64,000 bases of DNA from JBIYSM02 sp044759095. Its GTDB lineage: Bacteria; Bacillota; Bacilli; Brevibacillales; Brevibacillaceae. How positions within the stretch are numbered: position 1 is the first letter of the stretch; every line of letters begins with the position of its first letter. The position numbers were made by a program, and so were the translations under genes. The notes beneath the pieces were generated by a model that was not told the origin of the DNA, searched no databases, and worked only from the letters and a program-made list of their open reading frames with translations. The stretch spans positions 1-64,000 of the forward strand of contig NZ_JBIYSM020000014.1 of NCBI RefSeq assembly GCF_044759095.2. The letters run 5' to 3'. Positions 53,396-62,057 of the stretch are shown here, in pieces.

Positions 53396-55324
53396 ATGCA
53401 AAACCAGATTCGAATCGTCGATTTGTTGAAGGCCGACACGATTGTGCTGCACCTGTCTGCGACGACGAAAGAAGCAGTGCTGGATGAGCTGATCGACAAG
53501 CTGGACGAAGCGGGACGATTGAACAGCAGGGACGAGATGAAGCAAGCGATCCTGGCTCGCGAGGCACAAGGCTCTACCGGAATCGGGGAAGGCATCGCCA
53601 TTCCGCACGCCAAGTCAGCAGCTGTCAAAACACCCAGCATTGCGTTTGGCTTTTCTCCGGAGGGAGTTGATTTTGACTCCCTGGACAAACAAAAAGCGCA
53701 TCTGTTCTTCATGATCGCTGCGACGGAGGACGCCAACCAGGCTCATTTGGAGACACTGGCGTTGCTCTCCCAAATGCTGATGGACGAATCGTTCCGTCAA
53801 GAGCTGATGAAAGCGGAGACGAAGGAGCAAGTACTGGAGATTGTCGCCCGCAAAGAAAAAGAGCTGCAGCGAGAAAATGAAAGCGTTCCCCAGGAAGTGG
53901 ATCAGGTGACGCCGAAAGTAGTAGCGGTTACGGCGTGTCCAACCGGTATTGCCCATACGTATATGGCCGCTGATGCCTTGAAGAAAAAAGCGGAGGAGTT
54001 GGGCATTGCCCTCAAGGTAGAGACAAACGGTTCCGGAGGCGTGAAAAACAAGCTGACTCCGCAGGATATTGAAGAGGCCGCGGCCGTTATTGTGGCAGCC
54101 GACAAGCAGGTAGAGATGGAGCGCTTCACCGGCAAGGTGGTCATTGAAGTGCCGGTAGCCGAAGGGATCCGCAACGCCCAGGGGCTGCTGGAACGGGCGG
54201 TGAAACAAGAAGGAACCGTTTACCGCGGCGGTACAACCAGTTATCAGGAGAAGGTTCGAGAGGCCAAGGCGGAGAAGAACTCGAAGCAGCCGGCGTTTTA
54301 CAAGCACTTGATGAACGGCGTATCCAACATGCTGCCGTTTGTCGTGGGCGGCGGGATTATCATCGCCATTAGCTTTATGTTCGGAATCAAGGCGTTTGAT
54401 CCGAACGATCCCTCCTTCCATCCGCTTGCCAAGGTATTGATGGATATCGGCGGTGGGACCGCGTTTAAACTGATGATTCCAGTACTGGCGGGGTTTATTG
54501 CCCTCAGTATCGCTGACCGCCCCGCTTTTGCTCCCGGCATGGTAGGGGGATTGCTGGCAGCGGACTCTGGTTCCGGTTTCCTGGGAGGTATCATTGCCGG
54601 CTTCCTCGCAGGGTATACTGTGGTTGGATTGAAAAAAGTGTTTGCCGGACTGCCGGAATCGTTGGAAGGCATCAAGCCGATGCTGCTGTATCCACTGTTC
54701 GGAATTTTGATTACCGGATTTGTCATGGTGTACGTGGTTTCCGATCCGGTTGCGGCCGCCAATGCGGCGCTGGGTGATTGGCTGAAAAACATGAGTCAGG
54801 GAAATGCCATTATTCTGGGTATGATCTTGGGAGCGATGATGGCCTTCGATATGGGAGGACCGGTTAACAAGGCGGCATTTACGTTCGGGATTGCCATGAT
54901 TGCCGAAGGAAACTTCGCCCCTCACGCCGCTATCATGGCAGCGGGGATGACTCCGCCGTTGGGACTTGCGTTGGCGACGACGCTGTTTAAAAAGAAATTC
55001 ACCGATGAGGAACGGCAAGCGGGCAAGACCGCCTACGTCATGGGGGCATCCTTCATTACGGAAGGAGCGATTCCATTTGCGGCCGCTGACCCGACTCGCG
55101 TCATTCCTTCCATCATGGTTGGCTCTGCGGTAGCGGGCGGTTTGTCGATGTTTTTTGGCTGCACCCTGCCTGCCCCGCACGGCGGTCTGTTCGTTCTGCC
55201 GGTTGTCGGCAATGTCGGACTGTATATCGTGTCCATTCTGGCCGGGACGATTGTTACGGCGCTGATGGTTAATCTGCTGAAAAAAGATGCAATTGACGAA
55301 AAAGGAGCTGGGGCTTCATGTTGA
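53396..55324 (+). CDS. fruA: PTS fructose transporter subunit IIABC
   Basis: A 642-residue fused transporter. IIA domain (1-150) with phospho-His near 70 ('AIPHAKS'), IIB (about 175-270) with phospho-Cys near 181 ('TACPTGIAHTYMAADAL'), and IIC with about eight membrane spans (310-635). It takes up fructose as fructose-1-phosphate. ATG 53396 after AAAGGGGGC. The stop overlaps ptsH. Confidence 0.97.
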   Translation: MQNQIRIVDLLKADTIVLHLSATTKEAVLDELIDKLDEAGRLNSRDEMKQAILAREAQGSTGIGEGIAIPHAKSAAVKTPSIAFGFSPEGVDFDSLDKQKAHLFFMIAATEDANQAHLETLALLSQMLMDESFRQELMKAETKEQVLEIVARKEKELQRENESVPQEVDQVTPKVVAVTACPTGIAHTYMAADALKKKAEELGIALKVETNGSGGVKNKLTPQDIEEAAAVIVAADKQVEMERFTGKVVIEVPVAEGIRNAQGLLERAVKQEGTVYRGGTTSYQEKVREAKAEKNSKQPAFYKHLMNGVSNMLPFVVGGGIIIAISFMFGIKAFDPNDPSFHPLAKVLMDIGGGTAFKLMIPVLAGFIALSIADRPAFAPGMVGGLLAADSGSGFLGGIIAGFLAGYTVVGLKKVFAGLPESLEGIKPMLLYPLFGILITGFVMVYVVSDPVAAANAALGDWLKNMSQGNAIILGMILGAMMAFDMGGPVNKAAFTFGIAMIAEGNFAPHAAIMAAGMTPPLGLALATTLFKKKFTDEERQAGKTAYVMGASFITEGAIPFAAADPTRVIPSIMVGSAVAGGLSMFFGCTLPAPHGGLFVLPVVGNVGLYIVSILAGTIVTALMVNLLKKDAIDEKGAGASC

Positions 55325-55578
55325 GAAAAACGTTCATCATTCAAAATCCGACGGGATTGCACGCCCGTCCGGCTACATTGTTCGTGCAAAAAGCGACCTC
55401 GTTTCCTTGCGAGGTGAACGTCATCAAAGGCACGAAAAAAGTAAACGGCAAAAGCATTATGGGATTGATGACCCTGAGTGCGGCCAAAGGGGACGAAATC
55501 ACCCTGGAAGTAAGCGGGGAACAGGAAGAAAAAGCCATGGAGGAGCTGGGCAAATTACTCGAGTCGGTGCACGAGTAA
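55318..55578 (+). CDS. ptsH: Phosphocarrier protein HPr
   Basis: An 86-residue HPr. His15 (GLHARPA) takes phosphate from enzyme I; Ser46 (KSIMG) is the HprK site for catabolite control. The start overlaps the fruA stop (ATGTTGA), so it is coupled to it. Finding ptsH-ptsI inside the fru operon is common but not universal; in Bacillus they sit with ptsG. This may be the general HPr or a second, fructose-induced copy; only the genome can tell. Confidence 0.96.
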   Translation: MLRKTFIIQNPTGLHARPATLFVQKATSFPCEVNVIKGTKKVNGKSIMGLMTLSAAKGDEITLEVSGEQEEKAMEELGKLLESVHE

Positions 55579-55655
55579 CAAGCCCCTACGGGGACCTGGG
55601 TGGCTTCGCAGGAAGGTTATTCGAGGTAGAGTCGCCACGATGAGGGGGGATCGCC

Positions 55656-57377
55656 ATGTTGCGTAAAGGGATCGCTGCAGCTCCCGGCATTGTGATCGGC
55701 CGTGCTGTAGTAAAAAAAGAAGAGACAATTCAATATGAACGGCGAACGGTTGAGACGACTTCCGCGGAACTGGACCGCTTTCGGGACAGTGTGAAAGCGG
55801 CAGATCGGGATCTGGAGTCGATCAAGGAAAAGGCGCGGCGGGAAATGGGAGAAGAGGAAGCAAGGATCTTCGAAGCGCATCAGTTGTTTTTGCAGGACCC
55901 GGAGTTTGTTGGCGCCATTGAAGCAAAGATCGAGAGTGAACGAATCAACGCGGAAGCAGCGTTGGAAGAGGTTCGCGACAGCTTCGTTGCCATTTTTGAG
56001 AGCATGGACAACGAGTACATGCGGGAGCGGGCGGCTGATTTGCGCGACGTCAGCCAGCGCCTGCTGAAGAAGCTCCTCGGTATCCTGGACCGACTGGAGG
56101 CGGACTTCTCCGAACCGGTCATTCTGGTGGTCCACGACCTGACTCCGTCCGATACGGCACAGCTAGACAAGGAAAAGGTGAAAGGGTTCGTTACCAACAT
56201 TGGCGGCCGGACCTCCCACTCGGCCATTATGGCACGCACTATGGAGATACCTGCGGTGGTCGGCATGTCGGACATTACGGAGCAGCTACAAACCGGAGAT
56301 CTGATCATTGTAGACGGTCTCGAAGGGGAAGTGCATGTTCGACCGGATCAGGCCGTTATCCAGGCCTATGAAGCCAAGCAGCAGGCGTATCTGCAGCAAA
56401 AAGAGGAATGGGCTCGTCTGGTGCAGGAAGCGACCGTCACGGCTGACGGTCATCGGGTGGAACTGGCAGCCAACATCGGGAATCCGCACGACGCCGTACA
56501 GGCGTTGAAAAACGGTGCCGAGGGCATCGGGCTATTCCGTACGGAGTTTCTCTATATGGGCAGAGACCAGTTCCCGTCGGAAGAAGAGCAGTTTGAGGCT
56601 TACAAAGCCGTTGCAGAGACGATGGGCAAGGATCGTCCGGTGATCATACGCACGTTGGATATAGGCGGGGATAAGGAGCTGTCCTACCTTTCGCTGCCCA
56701 AAGAATTGAATCCGTTTCTCGGCTGCCGGGCGATTCGGTTGTGTCTGGACCGCGTAGATTTGTTCAAAACACAGCTGCGGGCCTTGCTGAGAGCAAGTGC
56801 GTACGGCAACGTGAAAATCATGTATCCCATGATCGCCACGCTGTCGGAACTTCGAAAGGCAAATAGCATCCTGGCCGAAGCAAAAGCGGAGCTTTTGAGT
56901 CAAAACATTCCGTTTCATAATGAGCTGGAAGTAGGAATCATGATCGAGGTGCCCGCTGCCGCGATGATTGCGGACCAACTGGCAAAGGAAGCCGATTTCT
57001 TCAGCATCGGCACGAATGATTTGATTCAGTACGCAATGGCGGCAGACCGGATGAACGAACAGGTCTCCTACCTGTACGATCCGTACCATCCGGCCATCCT
57101 GCGGCTCATTCATCAAGTGATCAAGGCTGCACACCAGGAAGGCAAATGGGTCGGCATGTGCGGAGAAATGGCCGGGGAGGAACTGGCGATACCGATTCTG
57201 CTCGGGCTCGGGCTGGATGAATTCAGCATGAGCGCCACCTCCATCCTGCGCGCCCGCCATTTGCTGAAAAAGCTGGATTACGCATCGCTTAAGGAAGTAG
57301 CGCAGCATGTCCTTTCCCTGGAAAGCGGCGAAGAGATCAAAGCGTATATCAAAGAGACGGTTTTGGATACCTTGTAG
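55656..57377 (+). CDS. ptsI: PTS enzyme I
   Basis: A 573-residue phosphoenolpyruvate-protein phosphotransferase. Phospho-His near 188 ('GGRTSHSAIMART'), TIM-barrel with 'GIGLFRTEFLYMGRD' and the catalytic Cys in 'WVGMCGEMAGE'. It phosphorylates HPr. ATG 55656 follows GAGGGGG, 77 bases after ptsH; the gap is longer than the other joints and has no hairpin. Confidence 0.97.
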   Translation: MLRKGIAAAPGIVIGRAVVKKEETIQYERRTVETTSAELDRFRDSVKAADRDLESIKEKARREMGEEEARIFEAHQLFLQDPEFVGAIEAKIESERINAEAALEEVRDSFVAIFESMDNEYMRERAADLRDVSQRLLKKLLGILDRLEADFSEPVILVVHDLTPSDTAQLDKEKVKGFVTNIGGRTSHSAIMARTMEIPAVVGMSDITEQLQTGDLIIVDGLEGEVHVRPDQAVIQAYEAKQQAYLQQKEEWARLVQEATVTADGHRVELAANIGNPHDAVQALKNGAEGIGLFRTEFLYMGRDQFPSEEEQFEAYKAVAETMGKDRPVIIRTLDIGGDKELSYLSLPKELNPFLGCRAIRLCLDRVDLFKTQLRALLRASAYGNVKIMYPMIATLSELRKANSILAEAKAELLSQNIPFHNELEVGIMIEVPAAAMIADQLAKEADFFSIGTNDLIQYAMAADRMNEQVSYLYDPYHPAILRLIHQVIKAAHQEGKWVGMCGEMAGEELAIPILLGLGLDEFSMSATSILRARHLLKKLDYASLKEVAQHVLSLESGEEIKAYIKETVLDTL

Positions 57378-57387
57378 GTCACGGCGC

Positions 57388-57421
57388 AGGAGGGCTCTCC
57401 TTTATGGGGAGAGTTCTTTTC
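57388..57421 (+). terminator. Terminator of the fru-pts operon
   Basis: GGGCTCTCC tttat GGGGAGAGTT then CTTTTCG. Confidence 0.85.
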
Positions 57422-57425
57422 GCTT

Positions 57426-57478
57426 AGGTTCGGGGCCCGTCCGGCGCAGCGCTAGCTACTGCCGGGTGGGTTTTTTCG
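57426..57478 (+). repeat. Dispersed hairpin repeat, short form
   Basis: GGTTCGGGGCCC, arms CCCGTCCGGC / GCCGGGTGGG, loop GCAGCGCTAGCTACT as in the copy at 58353, then TTTTTTCG. It is stacked directly after the ptsI terminator. Confidence 0.85.
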
Positions 57479-57536
57479 TGTTACGGAAATAAGAAGGTTA
57501 CGGCACTGAGCAGATGGTAGCGCAGGTGCTTGCTTG

Positions 57537-57570
57537 CAAAAGGCTTGTCGAAAGCGGCAAGCCTTTTTGT
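57537..57570 (+). terminator. Extra hairpin before the alanine symporter gene
   Basis: AAAAGGCTTG tcgaaagcgg CAAGCCTTTTT. Together with the ptsI terminator and the repeat it makes three hairpins in 180 bases. The rest of 57378-57689 carries an AT-rich promoter region but no clear boxes. Confidence 0.85.
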
Positions 57571-57689
57571 GATGCTAAAAATTCATGCAAAGGTAAAAAA
57601 TTCAATATATGTCTACTCGAAAAAATGTGTGATAAAATAACTCGGTGCTTATTATATTCATCCTTCATATTCGCGGAGGTGTATCGATT

Positions 57690-59207
57690 TTGGTAGCCTT
57701 GATCGAAAAGGCAGTAGGGTTTATGAACGATCTTATCTGGTCTTACGTTCTGATTGCCTTGCTGATTGTTTTGGGAATTTATTTTACGATTCAAACAAGG
57801 TTTGTCCAATTCAGACAGGTCGGTGAGATGTTCCGCCTGATGGGAGAGGGTGTAAGCGGTTCTACCAAAGGGAAGGAAAGCATTTCATCCTTCCAGGCGT
57901 TCTGTATCAGTACCGCTTCTCGAGTGGGCACAGGCAACCTGGCGGGTGTCGCCATGGCGATCTCTGTCGGGGGGCCTGGTGCGGTGTTCTGGATGTGGCT
58001 GATTGCGGTAATCGGCTCTGCGTCCGCTTTTGTGGAAAGTACACTGGCGCAGATTTTCAAAGTGAAAGACGAAAGCGGTTTCCGCGGCGGTCCGGCTTAC
58101 TACATGGACAAAGGTCTCAAGCAAAGATGGATGGGCGTATTGTTCGCGATCCTGATTACGCTCAGCTTCGGCCTTGTCTTTAACTCGGTGCAGGCCAACA
58201 CGATTTCGCTTGCCTTTGAAACAGCCTATGGGGTAAACCGCACGGTAATGGGATTGATCCTGGCAGGTATCACGGCCTTTATCATCTTCGGCGGAGTGAA
58301 ACGCGTCGCCAAAGTGGCGGAGTGGATGGTGCCGGTCATGGCCGGCGGTTATGTTCGCATATAAGAATTTATAAAAATGGACATCCAATACAGCCACTTG
58401 GAAAGTGTTTGGGGCCCCGCCCGGCGCAGCGCTAGCTACTGCCGGGTGGGTTATTTTGTGGTGGCTTTGTACGTCATTTTGACGAACATTACGGCAATCC
58501 CATCCGTGCTTGGCGCGATTGTAAGCGGCGCATTCGGCCTGGAACAGGCTGTCGGCGGCGGTATCGGAGCGGCGATGATGATGGGGATCAAACGCGGCCT
58601 GTTCTCCAACGAAGCAGGTATGGGCAGTGCGGCCAACGCGGCGGCTACGGCTGACGTGTCTCACCCTGTAAAACAAGGTCTGATCCAAGCGCTGGGTGTG
58701 TTTGTAGACACGCTGCTGGTGTGCAGTGCCACGGCTTTCATCATTCTGCTGTCTGGAGCGTATACGACGCAAGGACTTGACGGGATTGCTCTGACACAGA
58801 CAGCGCTCAGCTCCCACGTCGGTTCCTGGGGAAGCACGTTCCTGTCTCTGGTTGTCTTCCTGTTTGCGTTCAGTTCCGTTATCGGGAACTACTATTACGG
58901 TGAAACCAACATTGAATTTTTAAACTCCAGCAAAACCTGGCTGTATGCATATCGCATAGGGGTTGTCGGCATGGTTATGTTCGGTTCCGTTGCCAAGATC
59001 GGGATCGTTTGGGATATGGCCGACCTGTTCATGGGTCTGATGGCGCTATTGAACCTTGTGGCCATTACCCTGCTCGGCAAATTTGCCTTCGCCGCATTGA
59101 AGGATTACATCCAGCAGCGCAAGGCAGGCAAGAATCCGGTATTCCGCCCAGGCAGCATCCAGGGTCTGCCGCAAGTGGAATGCTGGGGTGAGGGAAAACA
59201 AGAATAA
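57690..59207 (+). pseudogene. Na+/alanine symporter gene interrupted by a hairpin repeat
   Basis: Two halves of one AgcS-type symporter (AlsT-like, about 470 residues when joined) flank a 102-base insertion at 58353-58454. TTG 57690 (GGAGGTG upstream) gives 'DLIWSYVLIALLIVLGIYF' and 'GTGNLAGVAMAISVGGPGAVF', ending '...EWMVPVMAGGY' with a stop inside the insert (58362-58364). The second half resumes in the same frame with 'FVVALYVILTNITAIPS' and has 'SNEAGMGSAANAAATADV'. Removing 102 bases joins them without other change. An ATG at 58377 inside the insert could restart translation but has no ribosome site. Confidence 0.9.
58353..58454 (+). repeat. Dispersed hairpin repeat inserted in the symporter gene
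   Basis: Contains TAAGAATTTATAAAAATGG, CATCCAATACAG, stem CACT / AGTG, GGGGCCCC, and arms CCCGCCCGGC / GCCGGGTGGG with loop GCAGCGCTAGCTACT. The coding sequence reads GGTTAT on both sides (58347-58352 and 58449-58454), a possible six-base target duplication. The element here ends at GGGTT rather than TTTTCTTA. Confidence 0.9.
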
Positions 59208-59225
59208 CGCAAAGAATGGTTTCCT

Positions 59226-59255
59226 TAGCGGGGGAGAAAATCCCCCGCTTTTTTG
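59226..59255 (+). terminator. Terminator of the symporter gene
   Basis: AGCGGGGGA gaaa ATCCCCCGCT then TTTTTTG, eleven pairs. Confidence 0.93.
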
Positions 59256-59416
59256 TTCGGATTTTGACTCTGGAATGCAGCGTGATATCTCCGTTTTGTT
59301 AAAATATCGCCAGAAAAGACGAATTTATTCTGAAATGTCTATTGACAGAAAGAATGGCGTATTATAAGATACTACTTGGCGAAAGCCGAACAAATATAAT
59401 ATAACTGCTAATTATC

Positions 59417-59525
59417 ATTCGTATATCCTCAAGATATGGTTTGAGGGTCTCTACAAGGAACCGTAAATTCCTGGCTACGAATGGGTGTCTCTCGTACACC
59501 CGTTTGCGGCTGGGAATTTTTTATT
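59417..59525 (+). ncRNA. Guanine-class purine riboswitch with overlapping terminator
   Basis: P1 ATTCGTA (59417-59423) / TACGAAT (59476-59482); P2 CCTCAA / TTGAGG with loop GATATGG; J2/3 GTCTCTAC; P3 AAGGAA / TTCCT with loop CCGTAAA. The J3/1 base in GGCTACG is C (position 74), which selects guanine or hypoxanthine. The second half forms a terminator: 59465-59488 pairs with 59496-59519 (23 of 24 positions, several G-T), followed by TTTATTT. That 5' arm is P3' and P1' of the aptamer, so the two folds exclude each other. Confidence 0.92.
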
Positions 59526-59549
59526 TGGAAGCATGGGGAGGCAGACAAC

Positions 59550-60986
59550 ATGAGCAAGTACGATGTGATTGTAGTAGGCGCCGGTCCGACTGGAATTTTT
59601 GCCTGTTACGAGTTTACCTTGAAATACCCTCAAGCGAAGGTGCTGCTGTTGGATAAAGGACACGATATCTACTCCAGACGCTGTCCCATTCTCGAAGAAA
59701 AAATCAAGCTGTGCCCGCCGCCGGCAGGGAAAAAGGATTTCGCCGGATGCTTGCCGGCCTGTTCGATCACCAGCGGTTTTGGCGGGGCCGGAGCCTACAG
59801 TGACGGGAAATTTAACATCACCACGGAGTTTGGCGGTTGGATGACCGACTACCTGAGCCCGTCCAAGGTGCTGGAGCTGATCAAGTACGTGGACCAAATC
59901 AATCTGAAGCACGGGGCGACCGAAACGATTACCGATCCGACTACCGAAACGATCAAACAGATTGAACAGCGCGGGTACGCCGCCGGTTTGAAACTGCTGC
60001 GGGCGCAGGTAAGACACCTGGGCACGGAGCAGAACCTGCAAATTCTGCAGTCGATTTTCGAGTATCTCAAAGAGCGCATCGACATGATGTTCAAAACCGA
60101 AGTGGAAGATATCCTCACGGTGAAAGAGCAGGGCGGACACCGAGTCAAAGGGGTTGTCCTGAAAAACGGGCAGGAGTTTGAAAGCGATTATGTGATCATC
60201 GGTCCGGGCCGTGACGGTTCCGCGTGGCTGACCGATATCTTGAAAAAACGGAAGTTGAAAATGTACAACAACCAGGTGGACGTGGGCGTGCGCGTCGAGA
60301 CTTCCGATGTGGTGATGCGCGAAATCAACGAGCATCTGTACGAAGGGAAGTTTATTTTCAACACCTCTGTCGGAACACGGGTCCGTACCTTCTGCAGCAA
60401 CCCGTCCGGCCACGTGGTGGTGGAGAACCACAGCGGGGTGATGGCGGCAAACGGCCACTCCTACAAGGACCCGGCGCTCGGCTCGGCCAATACCAACTTT
60501 GCGCTGCTGGTATCCCACAAGTTTACCGACCCGTTTGACAAGCCGAACGAATATGCCCGGGAGATTTGCAAGCGGGCCAACGATTTGTCCAACGGAGGGG
60601 TGATCGTACAGAAGTACGGCGACATCCTGCGGGGAAGACGCTCCACCGAAAGCCGCATCAAGGAAGGCTTCCTCGAGCCGACGCTGAAAGAAGCAGTCCC
60701 GGGCGACCTCGGGTTGGTACTGCCGTACAATACGATGAAAAGCTTGATCGAGATGGTCGAAGCCCTGGACAAGGTGACGCCGGGGATTGCATCCGAACAT
60801 ACCTTGTTCTACGGGGTGGAAGCGAAGTTTTATTCCGCTCGTCCGAAACTGACCGAAGAATTTGAGACCGAAATCAAAGGACTGTACTGTGGAGGAGACG
60901 GCGCCGGCATCACCCGCGGACTGGCTCAGGCGGGAGCCGCCGGGGTGTGGATGGCGCGCGGGATAATAGAGAAACTGACAGTCTGA
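59550..60986 (+). CDS. FAD-dependent dehydrogenase (COG2509 type)
   Basis: A 478-residue flavoprotein. ATG 59550 (GGGGAGG nine bases upstream) gives the dinucleotide fold 'DVIVVGAGPTGIFACYEF' (residues 5-22); the end 'GLYCGGDGAGITRGLAQAG' closes the FAD site. In between lie 'GFGGAGAYSDGKFNI' near 70 and 'GPGRDGSAWL'. This is the uncharacterised NAD(P)/FAD-dependent dehydrogenase family often seen near purine genes; the substrate is unknown. It is expressed behind a purine riboswitch, which ties it to purine metabolism. Confidence 0.92.
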   Translation: MSKYDVIVVGAGPTGIFACYEFTLKYPQAKVLLLDKGHDIYSRRCPILEEKIKLCPPPAGKKDFAGCLPACSITSGFGGAGAYSDGKFNITTEFGGWMTDYLSPSKVLELIKYVDQINLKHGATETITDPTTETIKQIEQRGYAAGLKLLRAQVRHLGTEQNLQILQSIFEYLKERIDMMFKTEVEDILTVKEQGGHRVKGVVLKNGQEFESDYVIIGPGRDGSAWLTDILKKRKLKMYNNQVDVGVRVETSDVVMREINEHLYEGKFIFNTSVGTRVRTFCSNPSGHVVVENHSGVMAANGHSYKDPALGSANTNFALLVSHKFTDPFDKPNEYAREICKRANDLSNGGVIVQKYGDILRGRRSTESRIKEGFLEPTLKEAVPGDLGLVLPYNTMKSLIEMVEALDKVTPGIASEHTLFYGVEAKFYSARPKLTEEFETEIKGLYCGGDGAGITRGLAQAGAAGVWMARGIIEKLTV

Positions 60987-61015
60987 TTCGAAACATTTGC
61001 CCAGAATGCTGCACA

Positions 61016-61043
61016 AGCCTCCGTGTTATCGGAGGCTTTTTTC
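61016..61043. terminator. Terminator between the FAD gene and the LysR gene
   Basis: GCCTCCG tgttat CGGAGGC then TTTTTTCC. Convergent genes share it. Confidence 0.93.
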
Positions 61044-61919
61044 CTATTGAAAATAATCCAGGACGAACTGCTGAAACTGTTTTGCCGCCGGTGACAAGTA
61101 CCGACCCTCGACCCAAGCCAATCCGATCGCCCGTTCACACTTCGGCCAACGCACACGTATTTTCGATAGTTTACTCTGGTCCAAGCCTTTGAGATCGGGT
61201 AAAAGTGAGACTCCCAGTCCGGCAGCCACAAGCCCTGCAACGGTGGCGACTTCTTCTCCCTCAAACGTGATGTTGGGGGTGATTCCCGCCTGTTGAAACA
61301 ACTGATCGGTAGTGATTCGGAGTGCATACCCTTTTTTTATAAAGATGAACGACTCGTCCGCAATTTCTTCTAGCATGATACTCTCACGATGGGCCAAGCG
61401 GTGCCCTTTCGGAACGATGACAAAAAGCTCCTCACTCCATAGTCGTTTCCACTGAATCGGCAGGTTGGGCTCCATAGATGCAAGCAGACAAAGATCCAAT
61501 TCTCCCGCCCTCAGTTGTTCAAGCAGCCAATAGGAGTGGTTTTGTCTCAGTTGAAAGTTGATTTTTGGATAGAGGGAACGAAAAGAACCGATTAAATCCG
61601 GTATTAGGTTCGTACCGAGCGTATGCAGGAAACCAAGCGATACTTCCCCGTGTTCCGGATCAATCAGGTCCTGAATCTCTTGCTTGGCCTCCTGGAATTC
61701 TTTTAGGATCCGGTTCACGCGCATGAAAAAGAGATGCCCATACCGGTTCAAAATGATGGAGCGTCCTTGACGATCAAAAAGCGGGACGCCTAATTCTTCT
61801 TCCAATCGAGCAATGGAACGGCTCAGGGCAGGCTGGGAAATGGACAGGGTCTCAGCCGCGCGCGTCATGTGCTGCATGCGCGCAAGGGTTTGAAAGTATT
61901 CGAGTTGTTGCCACTCCAT
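61044..61919 (-). CDS. LysR-family transcriptional regulator
   Basis: A 291-residue LysR protein with winged helix 'MTRAAETLSISQPALSRSIARLEEELGVPLFDR' (residues 18-50) and a substrate domain like GltC/CpsY. ATG 61919 with GGGGCGG upstream. Divergent from the MFS gene; the 138-base gap 61920-62057 is AT-rich and contains the dyad-like 'ATTATACATCAT', a candidate operator. Confidence 0.92.
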   Translation of the reverse strand: MEWQQLEYFQTLARMQHMTRAAETLSISQPALSRSIARLEEELGVPLFDRQGRSIILNRYGHLFFMRVNRILKEFQEAKQEIQDLIDPEHGEVSLGFLHTLGTNLIPDLIGSFRSLYPKINFQLRQNHSYWLLEQLRAGELDLCLLASMEPNLPIQWKRLWSEELFVIVPKGHRLAHRESIMLEEIADESFIFIKKGYALRITTDQLFQQAGITPNITFEGEEVATVAGLVAAGLGVSLLPDLKGLDQSKLSKIRVRWPKCERAIGLAWVEGRYLSPAAKQFQQFVLDYFQ

Positions 61920-62057
61920 CTGTCACCGCCCCTTTTCTCACCTATTGATTACCTGTGTGCATGAAAATGATACAAATAATAAATTATACATCATCTGTTG
62001 TCAATGATAGGATGGGGTATGAAACAGATTGAGGGTAAACCTTGGGGTGATACCAGA

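Noticed and set aside
52041..55180. Two long minus-strand frames over fruK and fruA
   Set aside because: Shadow frames of GC-rich genes; no ribosome sites or recognisable domains.
58377..59207. Second half of the symporter as an independent gene
   Set aside because: The ATG lies inside the repeat and lacks a ribosome site; the N-terminal 20 codons are translated repeat.
59475..61016. 513-residue minus-strand frame
   Set aside because: Antisense of the FAD dehydrogenase; no known domains.
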